A stretch of 56,106 nucleotides of DNA from contig JAUWNG010000007.1 of NCBI GenBank assembly GCA_030612765.1, positions 1 to 56,106 on the forward strand. Direction: 5' to 3'. Position 1 is the stretch's first letter, and every line of letters begins with the position of its first letter. This DNA comes from Planctomycetota bacterium. GTDB lineage: Bacteria > Planctomycetota > Planctomycetia > Pirellulales > Thermoguttaceae. Positions 25,360 to 35,186 of the stretch are shown piece by piece. The notes beneath the pieces are model-generated. The model was not told the origin of the DNA, did not search any database, and worked only from the letters and a program-made list of their open reading frames with translations. A program made the translations under genes and the position numbers.

Positions 25360-25492
25360 CTATTGTCTAATGAACCGTCTTACCACATTTGGCAGATGAA
25401 GCCGACCGGCGCGATGACCAAACCGGCCGCTCCTCGGGCCAACGCTTAATCCGCACTGACAGACAAATTATAGCCTCGAATCGATTGAAACC

Positions 25493-26998
25493 ATGAGCCA
25501 AGAAACAGCAGACAAAGCGAAAGTCCCAGTCATCACCCAGGTACGACAGATGGGTTCGATGTTCTGGATTGCCAACGGTTCCGAGGCGTTTGAACGATTG
25601 GCCTTTTTCGGCGTCCGGGCGATTCTGCCCCTGTATATGTTCGGCGATAACTCGGTGTTGCATCTGTCGATGACCGACAAAGGCATCATTCTGGGCGTCT
25701 GGGCCTTGATCCAATGCCTCTTGCCAATGGTCTCCGGAGGGTACGCCGAGGCCTACGGTTATCGCAAGAGTCTGACGGTTGCCTTCCTCATCAACGCCGT
25801 GGGGTACATTCTGATGGGCAACATCGTCTACTTGGCGGGCGATTCTGATTGGGGCCGCTTCGGCTTTATGATGGCCGCGGCCTGCCTGGTAGGCACGGGC
25901 ACGGCGATCTTCAAACCACCGGTGCAGGGAATGGTGGCCAAGACCCTCAACGAAGGCAACTCCAGCCTAGGTTTCGGCATTTTCTACTGGGTTGTCAATA
26001 TTGGCGGGGCTTTGGCGCCAACTATCGCAGCCGCGATCCGGGGCACCGAAGAAGCCCCTACCTGGGAAAACGTCTTCTACGGAGCGGCGATCGTCAGTGT
26101 AATCAACCTCATCTATTGCCTTGTCCTCTTCACCGAACCAGAAAAAGACGAGACCAAAGCCGGTCAGAGCCCAACCAGGGTCTTCGTCGAGACGATGAAG
26201 ACTTTGTGGCAAGACAAAGCCATGTTTCGTTTCTTGCTGATCATCTCCGGCTTCTGGTTGATGTTCATGCAACTCTGGGACCTTTTGCCCAACTTCATTG
26301 AACAATGGGTAGACGCTCGAGACATGGGCGGAGCGCTGACCTCTCTGATAGGCACGCACGCCGAAAAACTGCTGACCGCGGACGGCGCCCTCAAACCGGA
26401 GATGTTGATCAACATCAACGCCTTAACAATTATTATATTTGTCCTCCCTTTGACTTGGTTCTTGGGACGCTATTCGATGCTATTTTCATTGGTGCTCGGC
26501 ATGACGATCGGCCTTGTCGGTTTCGTCGGCGCCGGTCTCTTTCAGGTGGGCTTACTCGTCGCCCTGTTCATCTTTATCTTCTCCATCGGAGAACTTATTT
26601 GCAGCCCGAAATTCACCGAATATGTCGGCATGTCCGCCCCGCCCGACAAGAAAGCGCAATATATGGGATACTCGAACATGCCTTTTGCCTTTGGCTGGTT
26701 CATCGGCAATATCATCTCCGGGCCCCTCTACGATATCTTCTCCTCCAAGACGCGGCTCGCAGGGCGTTACCTGACAGAGGAGTTGGGAATGTCCCCCGCT
26801 GACTTCCAGGCCCTCGGTGACAAAGAGATTCTTCCCGCGTTGGTTGCCAAGCTAGGCGTCGACCAGTATGCGGCGACCGAAATCCTGTGGCAGACCTACC
26901 ACCCGTGGGTCATCTGGCTCATCTTGGGCTCCATCGGCTTGGCCTCTTTGATCGGGATAGTGCTCATGGCCTGGAACAAATCCAAGGGCCAGCGTTGA
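25493..26998 (+). CDS. POT/MFS-type peptide transporter
   Basis: A 501-residue, 12- to 14-helix transporter of the major facilitator superfamily, closest in pattern to the proton-dependent oligopeptide transporter (POT/PTR) group: NGSEAFERLAFFGVRAILPLY recalls the POT ExxER motif of helix 1, and GTGTAIFKPPVQGMVAKTL, SLGFGIFYWVVNIGGALAPT and IGELICSPKFTEYVGMSAPP match POT signature regions (GxxxFKP, FYxxxNxG, SPxxxE). It would import di- or tripeptides with protons. Start ATG 25493. No partner genes. A degenerate palindromic repeat and a gene remnant follow it. Confidence 0.82.
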   Translation: MSQETADKAKVPVITQVRQMGSMFWIANGSEAFERLAFFGVRAILPLYMFGDNSVLHLSMTDKGIILGVWALIQCLLPMVSGGYAEAYGYRKSLTVAFLINAVGYILMGNIVYLAGDSDWGRFGFMMAAACLVGTGTAIFKPPVQGMVAKTLNEGNSSLGFGIFYWVVNIGGALAPTIAAAIRGTEEAPTWENVFYGAAIVSVINLIYCLVLFTEPEKDETKAGQSPTRVFVETMKTLWQDKAMFRFLLIISGFWLMFMQLWDLLPNFIEQWVDARDMGGALTSLIGTHAEKLLTADGALKPEMLININALTIIIFVLPLTWFLGRYSMLFSLVLGMTIGLVGFVGAGLFQVGLLVALFIFIFSIGELICSPKFTEYVGMSAPPDKKAQYMGYSNMPFAFGWFIGNIISGPLYDIFSSKTRLAGRYLTEELGMSPADFQALGDKEILPALVAKLGVDQYAATEILWQTYHPWVIWLILGSIGLASLIGIVLMAWNKSKGQR

Positions 26999-27041
26999 TT
27001 CAGTCGAGCTCTGGTCTGCCCTTTCTTGTAGCGACGCCGGA

Positions 27042-27170
27042 TGCCACTGTTGGCTTGCCCAGCAGTGTTATGGAAAATCAGATAACCCCTTGCCTATCAG
27101 CAGCGATTTCTAAAAGAGTAGTGTACCCATTTTGCCCGACCGGGCATTGCTGGACAAGCCAACAGTGGCA
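27042..27170 (+). repeat. Nested palindromic repeat, family A copy 3 (decayed)
   Basis: Retains the two inverted hairpin arms GCCACTGTTGGCTTGCCCAG/CAGTG and CATTGCTGGACAAGCCAACA, but the outer TTGAAAAAG arms and the centre have been replaced by unrelated bases. Confidence 0.75.
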
Positions 27171-27204
27171 CACGACCGTCCGATACACATGGATGGTGAA
27201 TGTT

Positions 27205-27362
27205 CTATGTGGTTGATGGATCATTTTCTCCGCCGTGTTCGGGTGACGCCAGCCGCGCGGCTTGCGCGAAAGCGGCGATCTTCTCCTCGCAATGCTTTTT
27301 CACGTGCTCGTGCAGCTTCTTGACGCACGAAGCGAGATATCCCAACTCCTCGGGCGTGATTT
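27205..27362 (-). pseudogene. Short coding remnant, unknown
   Basis: One frame reads KITPEELGYLASCVKKLHEH, VKKHCEEKIAAFAQAARLAS and a short tail before a TAG. The amphipathic helical pattern and codon bias look coding, but there is no start codon; upstream it runs into a GTAGGGGCGTGCCACCC repeat. It is probably the C-terminal end of a lost gene. Not identified. Confidence 0.35.
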
Positions 27363-27621
27363 TTGTAGGGGCGTGCCACCCACACTACCCCCCATCGGTT
27401 TGGCTCCCTTGCTTGCATACTCCATGTTTTTTATTAGAATAGAGAGATTAGGAGTAGCGTCGCCGTCGTGCGGTTGTTACCGGGGGAGTCTTGTCTATCG
27501 GATGTCACACGGCGCGATTCGGGTTGTTGGCGCAGTCTTGTCCAAACGTTGAAAATCACTCGACGATCACATCCGACGTGCGGGGTTTCGTCGTATTAAA
27601 AGTACCAATGGAGAGCGATTG

Positions 27622-28992
27622 ATGCACGAGACATCCACGTCGGAAGGGAAACAGACCAAACTCCAGAAGGAATCGGCGGCGTCGGCTTTGGGGGCCGCGA
27701 TCGAACGAAAAACGGCGAAAATCGGCGTGATCGGCCTCGGCTACGTCGGTCTGCCGTTGATCCGCACGTTCGTCGCCGCGGGTTTCGAGAATATCGGCTT
27801 CGACGTGGACAAATCGAAGGTCGAAAGCCTTCAAGCCGGACGGAGCTACATCGAGCACATATCATCGGAGTGGATCGGCCAATGCGTGGCCGAGGGAAAG
27901 TTATCCCCCACGGCCGACATGGACCGGCTCGCCGAGGCCGACGTGCTGCTGATCTGCGTCCCCACGCCGCTGAGCCGGAGCCGCGATCCGGACTTGGCTT
28001 ACGTGGAGGCAACTACCCGCGAGATCGCCGTCCGCCTTCGCCCCGGCCAACTGGTCGTATTGGAAAGCACGACTTACCCGGGAACGACCCGCGATGTGGT
28101 GTTGCCGATTCTCCAGCAGAGCGGATTGGCGCTGGGTAAGGACTTTTTCCTGGCCTACAGCCCCGAGCGCGAAGACCCGGGCAATCCGGACTTTTCGGCG
28201 GGAAACATCCCCAAGGTCGTCGGCGGGGCCGATCCCGTGAGCCTTGACTTGGCCGTGCAACTCTATCGGCAAGGTATGTCCGAGGTGGTTGCCGTCAATA
28301 GTTGCGAGGTCGCCGAGGCGTGCAAGATACTCGAGAACACGTACCGCGCGGTGAACATCGCGTTGGCCAACGAGTTGAAGATGTTGTTCGATCGGATCGG
28401 GCTGGACGTTTGGGAGGTGATCGATGCCGCCCGGACAAAGCCCTTCGGGTTCCAGGCATTTTATCCTGGTCCGGGGCTTGGGGGGCACTGCATTCCGATC
28501 GATCCGTTCTACCTGACTTGGCTGGCCCGCTGCCGCGGCATGACTACCCGCTTCATCGAATTGGCCGGCGAGATCAACACGAGCATGCCGCAATATGTGA
28601 TAGATCGCTTGACCGAGGCCCTGAACTCCCGTGGCAAGGCGGTGCGGGACAGCAAGATTTGCGTGCTGGGCGTGGCATACAAGAAGGACGTGGACGACGC
28701 CCGGGAAAGCCCCGCCTTCGTGTTGATCGAGATGCTTCGCAAGCGGGGCGCGGCGGTCTCCTACAACGATCCCCACATCCCCCGTTTGCCGCGCACCCGT
28801 CAATTCAGCATCCCTATGGAAAGCTCTCCACTGACGGCGGAATTCCTCGCCGGCCAGGATTGCGTGCTGATCGTGACGGACCATTCCGCCTACGACTACG
28901 AATTTATCGTGCGGCACGCGCCGCTGGTGGTCGACTCGCGGAACGCCACTAAAAACGTTAGCGAGGGCCGAGGAAAAATATGCAAGGCGTAA
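27622..28992 (+). CDS. Nucleotide-sugar 6-dehydrogenase
   Basis: A 456-residue UDP-glucose/GDP-mannose dehydrogenase family enzyme, oxidising the C6 alcohol of a nucleotide sugar to a uronic acid with two NAD. The Rossmann motif is KIGVIGLGYVGLPL near residue 33, VLLICVPTPL follows, YPGTTRD and YSPEREDPGN are typical of the UDP-N-acetylhexosamine dehydrogenase branch (WbpA/WecC-like), and PGPGLGGHCIPIDPFYL holds the catalytic cysteine. The C-terminal UDP-binding domain starts near VLGVAYKKDVDDARESPA. Start ATG 27622 (an upstream TTG is in frame). It overlaps the VanZ-like gene by 13 bases, which suggests one operon with the TPR gene for an exopolysaccharide. Confidence 0.9.
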   Translation: MHETSTSEGKQTKLQKESAASALGAAIERKTAKIGVIGLGYVGLPLIRTFVAAGFENIGFDVDKSKVESLQAGRSYIEHISSEWIGQCVAEGKLSPTADMDRLAEADVLLICVPTPLSRSRDPDLAYVEATTREIAVRLRPGQLVVLESTTYPGTTRDVVLPILQQSGLALGKDFFLAYSPEREDPGNPDFSAGNIPKVVGGADPVSLDLAVQLYRQGMSEVVAVNSCEVAEACKILENTYRAVNIALANELKMLFDRIGLDVWEVIDAARTKPFGFQAFYPGPGLGGHCIPIDPFYLTWLARCRGMTTRFIELAGEINTSMPQYVIDRLTEALNSRGKAVRDSKICVLGVAYKKDVDDARESPAFVLIEMLRKRGAAVSYNDPHIPRLPRTRQFSIPMESSPLTAEFLAGQDCVLIVTDHSAYDYEFIVRHAPLVVDSRNATKNVSEGRGKICKA

Positions 28993-29447
28993 TTCGAGCA
29001 ATCTCGATCGCTTATCTGGTTTTCATGACACTATTGTTGCTCACGGCGGACCCGACACGGTTGATCGGTTTGCACGGCCTGCCGCTGTTGCGGTTGTTGA
29101 TGCCTTGGGCGCATCTACTGAGCTTCCTGGCGTTGGCCGTCCTGGCGCTAAGCGTCCGCTGGCCGGTGCCGCGCTGGGGCGTGGTCTTGATACTGGTGTT
29201 GTACGCGGGAATGACCGAAATCTCGCAAAGCTTCGTGCCGAAAAGGACGGGAGAGTGGAAAGATTGGTTCATGAATCTGGCGGGCATCGCCGTCGGGACG
29301 GCGATCTGCTGGACCGCGGTGCTGTTGACCGGCGCGATTATGAAAGCCCGGCGTCGTCGTTGTCCGGCGATACCGTCAGATCAGTGGGAAGTGTTGCAGA
29401 AGGTCATGTCGCGCCCCGCCGCCGGTGGAGAATCGTGGTGGGGCTAA
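28980..29447 (+). CDS. VanZ-like membrane protein
   Basis: A 155-residue protein with four hydrophobic segments and the VanZ hallmarks: AHLLSFLALAVLALSVRWP (the H-xx-F-xx-L region), then VLYAGMTEISQSFVPKRTG and EWKDWFMNLAGIAVGTAICW, which is the E-xxQ-xF-xxR-x3-DxxxN-xxG motif of the family. VanZ proteins sit in the inner membrane; some raise teicoplanin resistance, but many accompany exopolysaccharide loci, as seems likely here. The start codon lies inside the dehydrogenase gene (13-base overlap). The C-terminal 45 residues are a basic cytoplasmic tail. Confidence 0.88.
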   Translation: MQGVIRAISIAYLVFMTLLLLTADPTRLIGLHGLPLLRLLMPWAHLLSFLALAVLALSVRWPVPRWGVVLILVLYAGMTEISQSFVPKRTGEWKDWFMNLAGIAVGTAICWTAVLLTGAIMKARRRRCPAIPSDQWEVLQKVMSRPAAGGESWWG

Positions 29448-29466
29448 TCCGATACGAGGTGCCTTT

Positions 29467-32400
29467 ATGAGAACGCTCAATGTCCGGCTGGCCGCCATAC
29501 TACTGGTAATCTCGGTGGTTTTCGGCGGCGGAGTATACCTGCTGCACGGCTATCAGATTAAAAGAAACGCGTCCATGTTTCTGAAGCAGGCCGACATCGA
29601 GGAAGAGCGGGCAAAGAAGGCCGCCGAGGAAGGAAACCTCTGGCTAAAACAAAAAGCCCTTAGAGACGTCGTCCGATGCCTGGGATGGTACGTGCGGTTG
29701 ATGCCCGACGAAGTCGAAGTGCGGGAAAGGCTGGGAATGATCTTGGCCGAGCGGTCCGAGGACGTTGACGCCGTGAACAGGGGCCGTTTGTTCCAGCAAG
29801 CGTTCGGACTGCTGGAAGCAACGGTGGGTATGGACCCGGAGCGGAACGATGCCCGGCGGCAACTGGTGAAAATGGCGATGGCGATGCGTCGATATCAGGA
29901 CGCCAAGGACCACTTGCAGGGGTTCTTGTTGAAAGAGTCTCCCAAGGATCCCGAATTGCTGGAACAGCTTGGTCAGTGTCAAATGCGGATGGGCGACGAC
30001 GACGCGGCGATGACTTCCTTGCGTAAGGCCATCGAGTGCGGCCCCGATCAGGTCACCGCATACGCGGCGCTGGCGGGACTGTTGCGGTCCCGTTTCTCGC
30101 AACCCAAAGAGGCCGACGGGTGGATGGAGAAGCTGGTCGAGGCCAACCCGAAATCGTCCAAGGCCCATTTCCTCCGCGGCCGCTACCTGATCGCCGTCGG
30201 TCTGCGCGACGAGGCGCTGGAGGAGGTATCCAAGGCCCTGCAGTTGGCCCCCGACGACCTGGAGGTTTTGTGGCTGGCGGCCACCTGCAACCAAGCCAAG
30301 GGAGAGTACGACGAAGCGCGCCGCTGTGCGGTCCACGGCATCGAGTTGCACCCCGACGCCGTGGTCATGTACACCACCCTGGCCAACATTGAATTGCGCG
30401 CCGGCAACCGCAACGAGGCCGTCGCCGCGCTGGAACAAGGACTGAAAGCGACCGACCGCAACGCTCAAATCCTTTGGAACATGGCCAACTTGCTGATCGA
30501 CCTTGGCAAGCTGGAGGAAGCGGAAAAAAACATCGCGGAACTGCGGACCACCGAATACCCCCGCCCTCTGATCGACTACCTGAGCGCGCGGATCGAGTAC
30601 GTCCAAGGACGCTGGCGGAACGCCAAGGAAGGTTTCGAGAAGGCGCGAGGCTCGCCGGTCATGTCAAATAGGGCGAAGCAGATCGACGTCTGGATTGGAA
30701 AATGTTACGGCCAATTGGGCAACCGGGACCAACAATTGAAGGCCTATCGCCGGGCACTGATCGCGGACCCCACTTTCACCCCCGCGAAGGCCGCCATGAC
30801 CGACGTCTTTCTGGCCACGGGTCATGTCAACGAGGCGCTGGGTGAATTCCGCCAGTTGATCGCTGGCGGTAGTGTCGCTCCCGCCAACGCGGCCCTTTAC
30901 GCACGCATGTTGCTGATGAAAAACATGCGGCTTCCACCCCGAAATCGGGATTGGAAAACGGTGGAAGACGCCCTGGACGCGGCGGAAAAAGCCTTGCCCG
31001 ACTCACCCCAGATCCCAATTTTGCGCGCCGAGGCGCTCTTGGCGCAAGACCGTGCCGCCGACGCCGAGAAGTTGTTGCGGGAAGCCCGCGACAAGGATCC
31101 CAAGCAAACCGCTTTTTGGAGGACGCTCACCTCGCTGGCCGATCGGCGCGGGGACTGGGAGCAAGCAGAGAAACTCTTGCGGGAAGCGGATGAATTGTTC
31201 GGCGATACCACCGAAAGACGGACGGCATGGGCGCGGCATCTCGTGCGACGCCACGGGAAAGAGGCCACCGAGCGCCTGCGAAAACTGGCCGAGAACACCA
31301 AGTCGTTTTCCGACGAACAGCGATTGCAACTTTGGAGCGGACTGCTCAGCGCCGCAATGCAAGTGGACGATGTGGAACAAATCGACTTCTTCTGCCGGAA
31401 GATCGCCGAAAAACAACCAAACAACGTGAATATCCGCTACTTGCTCTTCGAGAGGGCGCTGCGGACCACGGACCAGCCCGCCATGGAACGGGCGCTCAAG
31501 GAAATCGAGCAGGTCGCCGGCCAAGGCTCATACTGGCTCTACGGCCAGGCGGTTTTGGTATATCTCGGCGGCAAAGATGAAAAAGACGAAAAAGACAGAA
31601 CCGCAACGTTGCGGCAGGCAATAAACCTCTTGGCCAAGGCCCGCGAGCTACGCGGAGATTGGTCGCGCATACCGTTGATGGAAGCGGGGGTCTACGACGC
31701 CTTGGGCCGGCCGGACAGGGCACTGGAAAACTACCGTAGAGCCTTCGACATGGGTGAGAGAAACCCCAACGGCATCAGGCGGACCGTCCAACTCCTGATG
31801 CAAACGCGGCAGTACGCCGAGGCCGATCAAATGCTCCGCCAACTCGAGAGAGAGCAACCGCAACTCGCGCCCGAGTTGAGCCGGGCCGGAGCGGAAGTCG
31901 CCTTGCAGCAAAGGGAATACGACCGCGCCCTGGAAATGGCGCAAAAAGCCGCCTCGGCCGATTCCAAAAACTACCTCGACCACCTCTGGCTGGGGCAGAT
32001 GTTGGGTATTCTCGGCAGCCGGGCAAAGGCCATGAAGCAAGACCAAAAGGCCGAAGAATTGCTCGGCAACGCCGCGAAAGCGCTGTGCCGCGCCGCGGAA
32101 CTCGAACCCAAGCTCCCGCAAACCTGGGTGGCGCTGATCCGCTTCTACAGCATCGTCGGCGAAGTGGACAAGGCCGAAAAAGCGATTGAAGAGGCAAAAT
32201 TGAATATCTCCGCAAAGGAAGCCCCACTTGCGCTTGCCCAGTGCTATGAAGCGATGCACAAAACCGAAGACGCCGAGAAACAATATGAGGCGGCCCTGGA
32301 AGCGGCGCCTCAGGACATCGCCGTCGCACGCGTCGTCGCCAATTTCTACGCCCGCACCGGCAAGCTGCAATCGTCCGAAGCCCTATTGCAGAGGATCATT

Positions 32401-33789
32401 GATGGCAAGGTGCGGGGCGAAAACTCGGACCTGGTTTGGGCCAGACGGCAACTGGCTTTGATCTACGCCACTCGCGGCGGATACGACAACCTCCAAAAAG
32501 CACAGAAACTGCTCGAGCAAAACCTGGCCGGCTCCGATGTGTCGGCTCTAGATCGCCGGGCATTGTATCAGGTGACCGCCGCTGATCCGCAGCGGTTCAA
32601 GCGCGACCAGGCCCTTCTCCTTCTGGAGAAAATGCTCGAGGACCAGGCGGCCACGCCCGACGACCAATTAAAACTGGCGAAAATGTACGAGGCCGCGGGG
32701 GACTGGATCAAGGCCAGCAACCTCTACCGGAGTCTGGTGGCCACTTATCCCAAGGAACCCCGCTATCTGGTCGTCTTTATCGAAGCCCTACTGCGACACA
32801 ACGAGGTATCCAGCGTCGGGATGTACCTCAACCGCTTGGTGGAGATTGCTCCCAAGTGGTTTGTCACCCTCTCCCTGCGGGCCGATTTGCTCTGCGCCAA
32901 AAATCAGCCCGACGTGGCGTTCAATCTGATGAAGAAATTCGTCGACGAGGCCGACGCGCAGTCCAAGGACCGCGACGCAAGACTCCGACTGGCGGCCGAC
33001 AAACTAACCCGACTCGGCCGGAGGCTGACGAAACCGGAGCAAAAACCAGACGCCGATAAATTCCTCGATCAAGCCGAAACCTGGTATCGGGCATACGCCA
33101 AGGAAAGCCCCGCGCGGAACCTGCTGTTGGCTGTGTTCTTGGGCACGCGGGGAAAGACCGACGAAGCCCTGGAACTGCTCGAAAAAAGCATGAACAGCAG
33201 CACACCCCAGGATTTCTCCCGGGCCTGTATTGTGATCTCGCAAACCAAAGTGACCGACGAGGAGCAAAACCGTCGCTTGGACCGAATTCTCGAAAGGGCC
33301 ATCAAAAAATTTGATCGGCATCTCGCAATATTGCTGTCGCTGGCCGAATTGCGCACCCGCCAGACGCGATACGACAAGGCCGAAAGCTACTATCGCGAGG
33401 TCATTGAAAAAAACCCGAAAAACGCCGTGGCCATGAACAACCTGGCCGTGCTGCTGTCACTGCAAGGCGTCGATCTCGACGAATCGTTGAAGCTGGTCGA
33501 CAAAGCCATCGAAATCGCCGGGCCGCTCGGCGCGATGCTCGACTCGAGGGCCAGCGTTTATATGGCGCTCGACGAACCGGAGAAGGCCCTCGCGGACATC
33601 ACCGCCGCGGTGGCCGACGCGGAGACCCCCGTGCGGCTCTTCCACCAGGCACAGGCCTACCAACAGGCGGGGCAGTTTGAAGCGGCCAAAAAAGCCTGGG
33701 AAAAAGCCCTCGAAAAGAACCTGACCGGCGATATGCTCCAGCCGTTGGAATTACCCGCCTTCGAGAAAATGCGCCAATCCATGAAGTAG
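29467..33789 (+). CDS. Giant TPR-repeat protein
   Basis: A 1440-residue protein with one N-terminal membrane helix (LNVRLAAILLVISVVFGGGV) and then TPR repeats over almost its whole length, for example ARRQLVKMAMAMRRYQDAKD, LWLAATCNQAKGEYDEARR, MYTTLANIELRAGNRNEAVA, LAKMYEAAGDWIKASNLYRS and AMNNLAVLLSLQGVDLDESL. I count well over twenty helix-turn-helix repeats. Such proteins form superhelical scaffolds; in exopolysaccharide/exosortase loci a large TPR protein (PrsT-like) commonly accompanies VanZ and nucleotide-sugar genes. Start ATG 29467, 19 bases after the VanZ stop; longer starts overlap the VanZ gene. Probably anchored in the inner membrane with the repeats in the periplasm (inference). 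Confidence 0.88.
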   Translation: MRTLNVRLAAILLVISVVFGGGVYLLHGYQIKRNASMFLKQADIEEERAKKAAEEGNLWLKQKALRDVVRCLGWYVRLMPDEVEVRERLGMILAERSEDVDAVNRGRLFQQAFGLLEATVGMDPERNDARRQLVKMAMAMRRYQDAKDHLQGFLLKESPKDPELLEQLGQCQMRMGDDDAAMTSLRKAIECGPDQVTAYAALAGLLRSRFSQPKEADGWMEKLVEANPKSSKAHFLRGRYLIAVGLRDEALEEVSKALQLAPDDLEVLWLAATCNQAKGEYDEARRCAVHGIELHPDAVVMYTTLANIELRAGNRNEAVAALEQGLKATDRNAQILWNMANLLIDLGKLEEAEKNIAELRTTEYPRPLIDYLSARIEYVQGRWRNAKEGFEKARGSPVMSNRAKQIDVWIGKCYGQLGNRDQQLKAYRRALIADPTFTPAKAAMTDVFLATGHVNEALGEFRQLIAGGSVAPANAALYARMLLMKNMRLPPRNRDWKTVEDALDAAEKALPDSPQIPILRAEALLAQDRAADAEKLLREARDKDPKQTAFWRTLTSLADRRGDWEQAEKLLREADELFGDTTERRTAWARHLVRRHGKEATERLRKLAENTKSFSDEQRLQLWSGLLSAAMQVDDVEQIDFFCRKIAEKQPNNVNIRYLLFERALRTTDQPAMERALKEIEQVAGQGSYWLYGQAVLVYLGGKDEKDEKDRTATLRQAINLLAKARELRGDWSRIPLMEAGVYDALGRPDRALENYRRAFDMGERNPNGIRRTVQLLMQTRQYAEADQMLRQLEREQPQLAPELSRAGAEVALQQREYDRALEMAQKAASADSKNYLDHLWLGQMLGILGSRAKAMKQDQKAEELLGNAAKALCRAAELEPKLPQTWVALIRFYSIVGEVDKAEKAIEEAKLNISAKEAPLALAQCYEAMHKTEDAEKQYEAALEAAPQDIAVARVVANFYARTGKLQSSEALLQRIIDGKVRGENSDLVWARRQLALIYATRGGYDNLQKAQKLLEQNLAGSDVSALDRRALYQVTAADPQRFKRDQALLLLEKMLEDQAATPDDQLKLAKMYEAAGDWIKASNLYRSLVATYPKEPRYLVVFIEALLRHNEVSSVGMYLNRLVEIAPKWFVTLSLRADLLCAKNQPDVAFNLMKKFVDEADAQSKDRDARLRLAADKLTRLGRRLTKPEQKPDADKFLDQAETWYRAYAKESPARNLLLAVFLGTRGKTDEALELLEKSMNSSTPQDFSRACIVISQTKVTDEEQNRRLDRILERAIKKFDRHLAILLSLAELRTRQTRYDKAESYYREVIEKNPKNAVAMNNLAVLLSLQGVDLDESLKLVDKAIEIAGPLGAMLDSRASVYMALDEPEKALADITAAVADAETPVRLFHQAQAYQQAGQFEAAKKAWEKALEKNLTGDMLQPLELPAFEKMRQSMK

Positions 33790-33806
33790 AGTCACGGCAA
33801 GCCCGA

Positions 33807-33848
33807 CAAAAAAAGCCCCCGCGCCGGACTGTCCGGGCAGGGGCTTCC
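33807..33848 (-). terminator. Rho-independent terminator of the BON gene
   Basis: On the minus strand, GAAGCCCC, a GC-rich loop of about 20 bases that can pair internally, GGGGGCTT and a run of T form a classical intrinsic terminator about 40 bases after the BON-protein stop. The stem would also act, less well, on the convergent TPR transcript. Confidence 0.8.
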
Positions 33849-33889
33849 TTCGTCATTCGTTGAGCGGCACTTGCCGCCTATGCCGGCTC

Positions 33890-34777
33890 CTACCGATGCC
33901 AGCAACTCGCCGGCTGATCGCTGAAGTCCAGGAACCACCAGCCGTCGTCCCATTCCAACGTCACTTTCCGCCATCCCATCGGGACTTGCGGATAAGGATA
34001 GAACGGGCCGATGTACGGCCATGCCGTCGGCGAGTACTGCTTCGGATAGGTCAGAGCAGCGTAGTTCGGATACGACGCATAGCTTGGCCAGGCATAGTTG
34101 GGCATGCATGGCTGGTCGTACCGCGCCGGCGCCACCCCCGCCCGGCTCGTTGCCGCCGCGTACATCGGCCGCGGCCGGCCTTGTGGACTCATCGGACCAC
34201 GCATGTCCGGCTGCATCATCGCCACGCGGGCCATCGGCCGCGGCGCGGCCGTCTGACGCGGCAATTCTTGAGGCATCTGGGCCGCGGTCGGCTCGACCGC
34301 CGATGGCGCGTATGAACTAGGCAGGCGATTGGCGTAGGCCGGATCGATTTCGTGAATGGGCAACGGCTGCGGCTGCTCTTGCCCGTAACCGCGCTTGAGG
34401 GCCGTCTCCAAACGCTTCGCCAGACTGGGTTGCCGCGGTTGCTTATCGCGCAACGGGTTGTAGCCCGTCGGCGCGGCCTCGCCGAACCGACGCACCTCGG
34501 GCGAGGAAATCGTAAGCTGGTTGACCACGCGGTCAACCTCGGGCGTCCGGAACACCAGCCGCAGGGCGGTCTCCATCTGCGCCTGGCTGGCCACTCGGCC
34601 GCGGAGCCAAGCCGTTCCATCCTGGTACTTCACGCCAATCTTATAGTCGTTCATCTGCCCGCTTCCACGTAGCCGGTTGGCAACATCCTCGGCAACATCC
34701 TGGTTGCCGGCCAGCGCCAGCGCGGGGACGACTGCGGTGATGGTAGCGACCACTAAACCTGTCAGCAAAAGTCGCAT
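33890..34777 (-). CDS. Secreted BON-domain protein
   Basis: A 295-residue exported protein. Signal peptide MRLLLTGLVVATITAVVPAL ending ALALAG; a BON domain at about residues 25-95 (DVAEDVANRLRGSGQMNDYK, KYQDGTAWLRGRVASQAQME, VFRTPEVDRVVNQLTI), which binds phospholipid or other hydrophobic surfaces; a Pro/Ala/Gln-rich linker; and a Tyr/Trp/Pro-rich C-terminus (PNYAWPSYASYPNYAAL, then SPTAWPYIGPFYPYPQVPMG and WRKVTLEWDDGWWFLDFSD) that I believe is planctomycete-specific. Start ATG 34777 has a strong AGGAGGGAAC site. It stands alone with its own terminator. It may attach to the envelope; the role is unknown. Confidence 0.82.
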   Translation of the reverse strand: MRLLLTGLVVATITAVVPALALAGNQDVAEDVANRLRGSGQMNDYKIGVKYQDGTAWLRGRVASQAQMETALRLVFRTPEVDRVVNQLTISSPEVRRFGEAAPTGYNPLRDKQPRQPSLAKRLETALKRGYGQEQPQPLPIHEIDPAYANRLPSSYAPSAVEPTAAQMPQELPRQTAAPRPMARVAMMQPDMRGPMSPQGRPRPMYAAATSRAGVAPARYDQPCMPNYAWPSYASYPNYAALTYPKQYSPTAWPYIGPFYPYPQVPMGWRKVTLEWDDGWWFLDFSDQPASCWHR

Positions 34778-35186
34778 TGTTCCCTCCTCTGTGGCTCCAC
34801 CCCGGCGACAATCATTCCGGGAAAGATCAGTGATTTATCCGTTCAGTCCAGCAACGGAACCGGTCTTGTAGCACCAAGGAGGGTCCGATTCACCGCGGCT
34901 GCGGCGTAAGGGTCTGGCAAAATTGACCCCCCCGGCCATTCCCGTTTCCGATAATTGCTGCCTGATATACGTTTCGGCTGCGGGTTCTATCGAAAGGAAG
35001 CTTTTTTTCGATTTTACCGGCTGAATGATCGTGGAGGGCCGCTCTGCCCGTAAAATGGGGGATATAGCAGGAGAATTCCGCCGCCGATGGACGGAACGGG
35101 TCAGTGCTTAGAGAACCCGCCCTCGAAGACAAGAGGTTTCGGTGAATGACGGGGTACTCGCTCGACGGACGCGGAAATCGGAAATC
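34778..35186. other. Intergenic, no gene seen
   Basis: Upstream region of the BON gene. I see the ribosome site but no confident promoter boxes, and no supported gene. Confidence 0.45.

Noticed and set aside
27221-27418. Open frame of 65 codons on the minus strand
   Set aside because: Arg-rich shadow; a different frame over the same bases looks more like a coding remnant.
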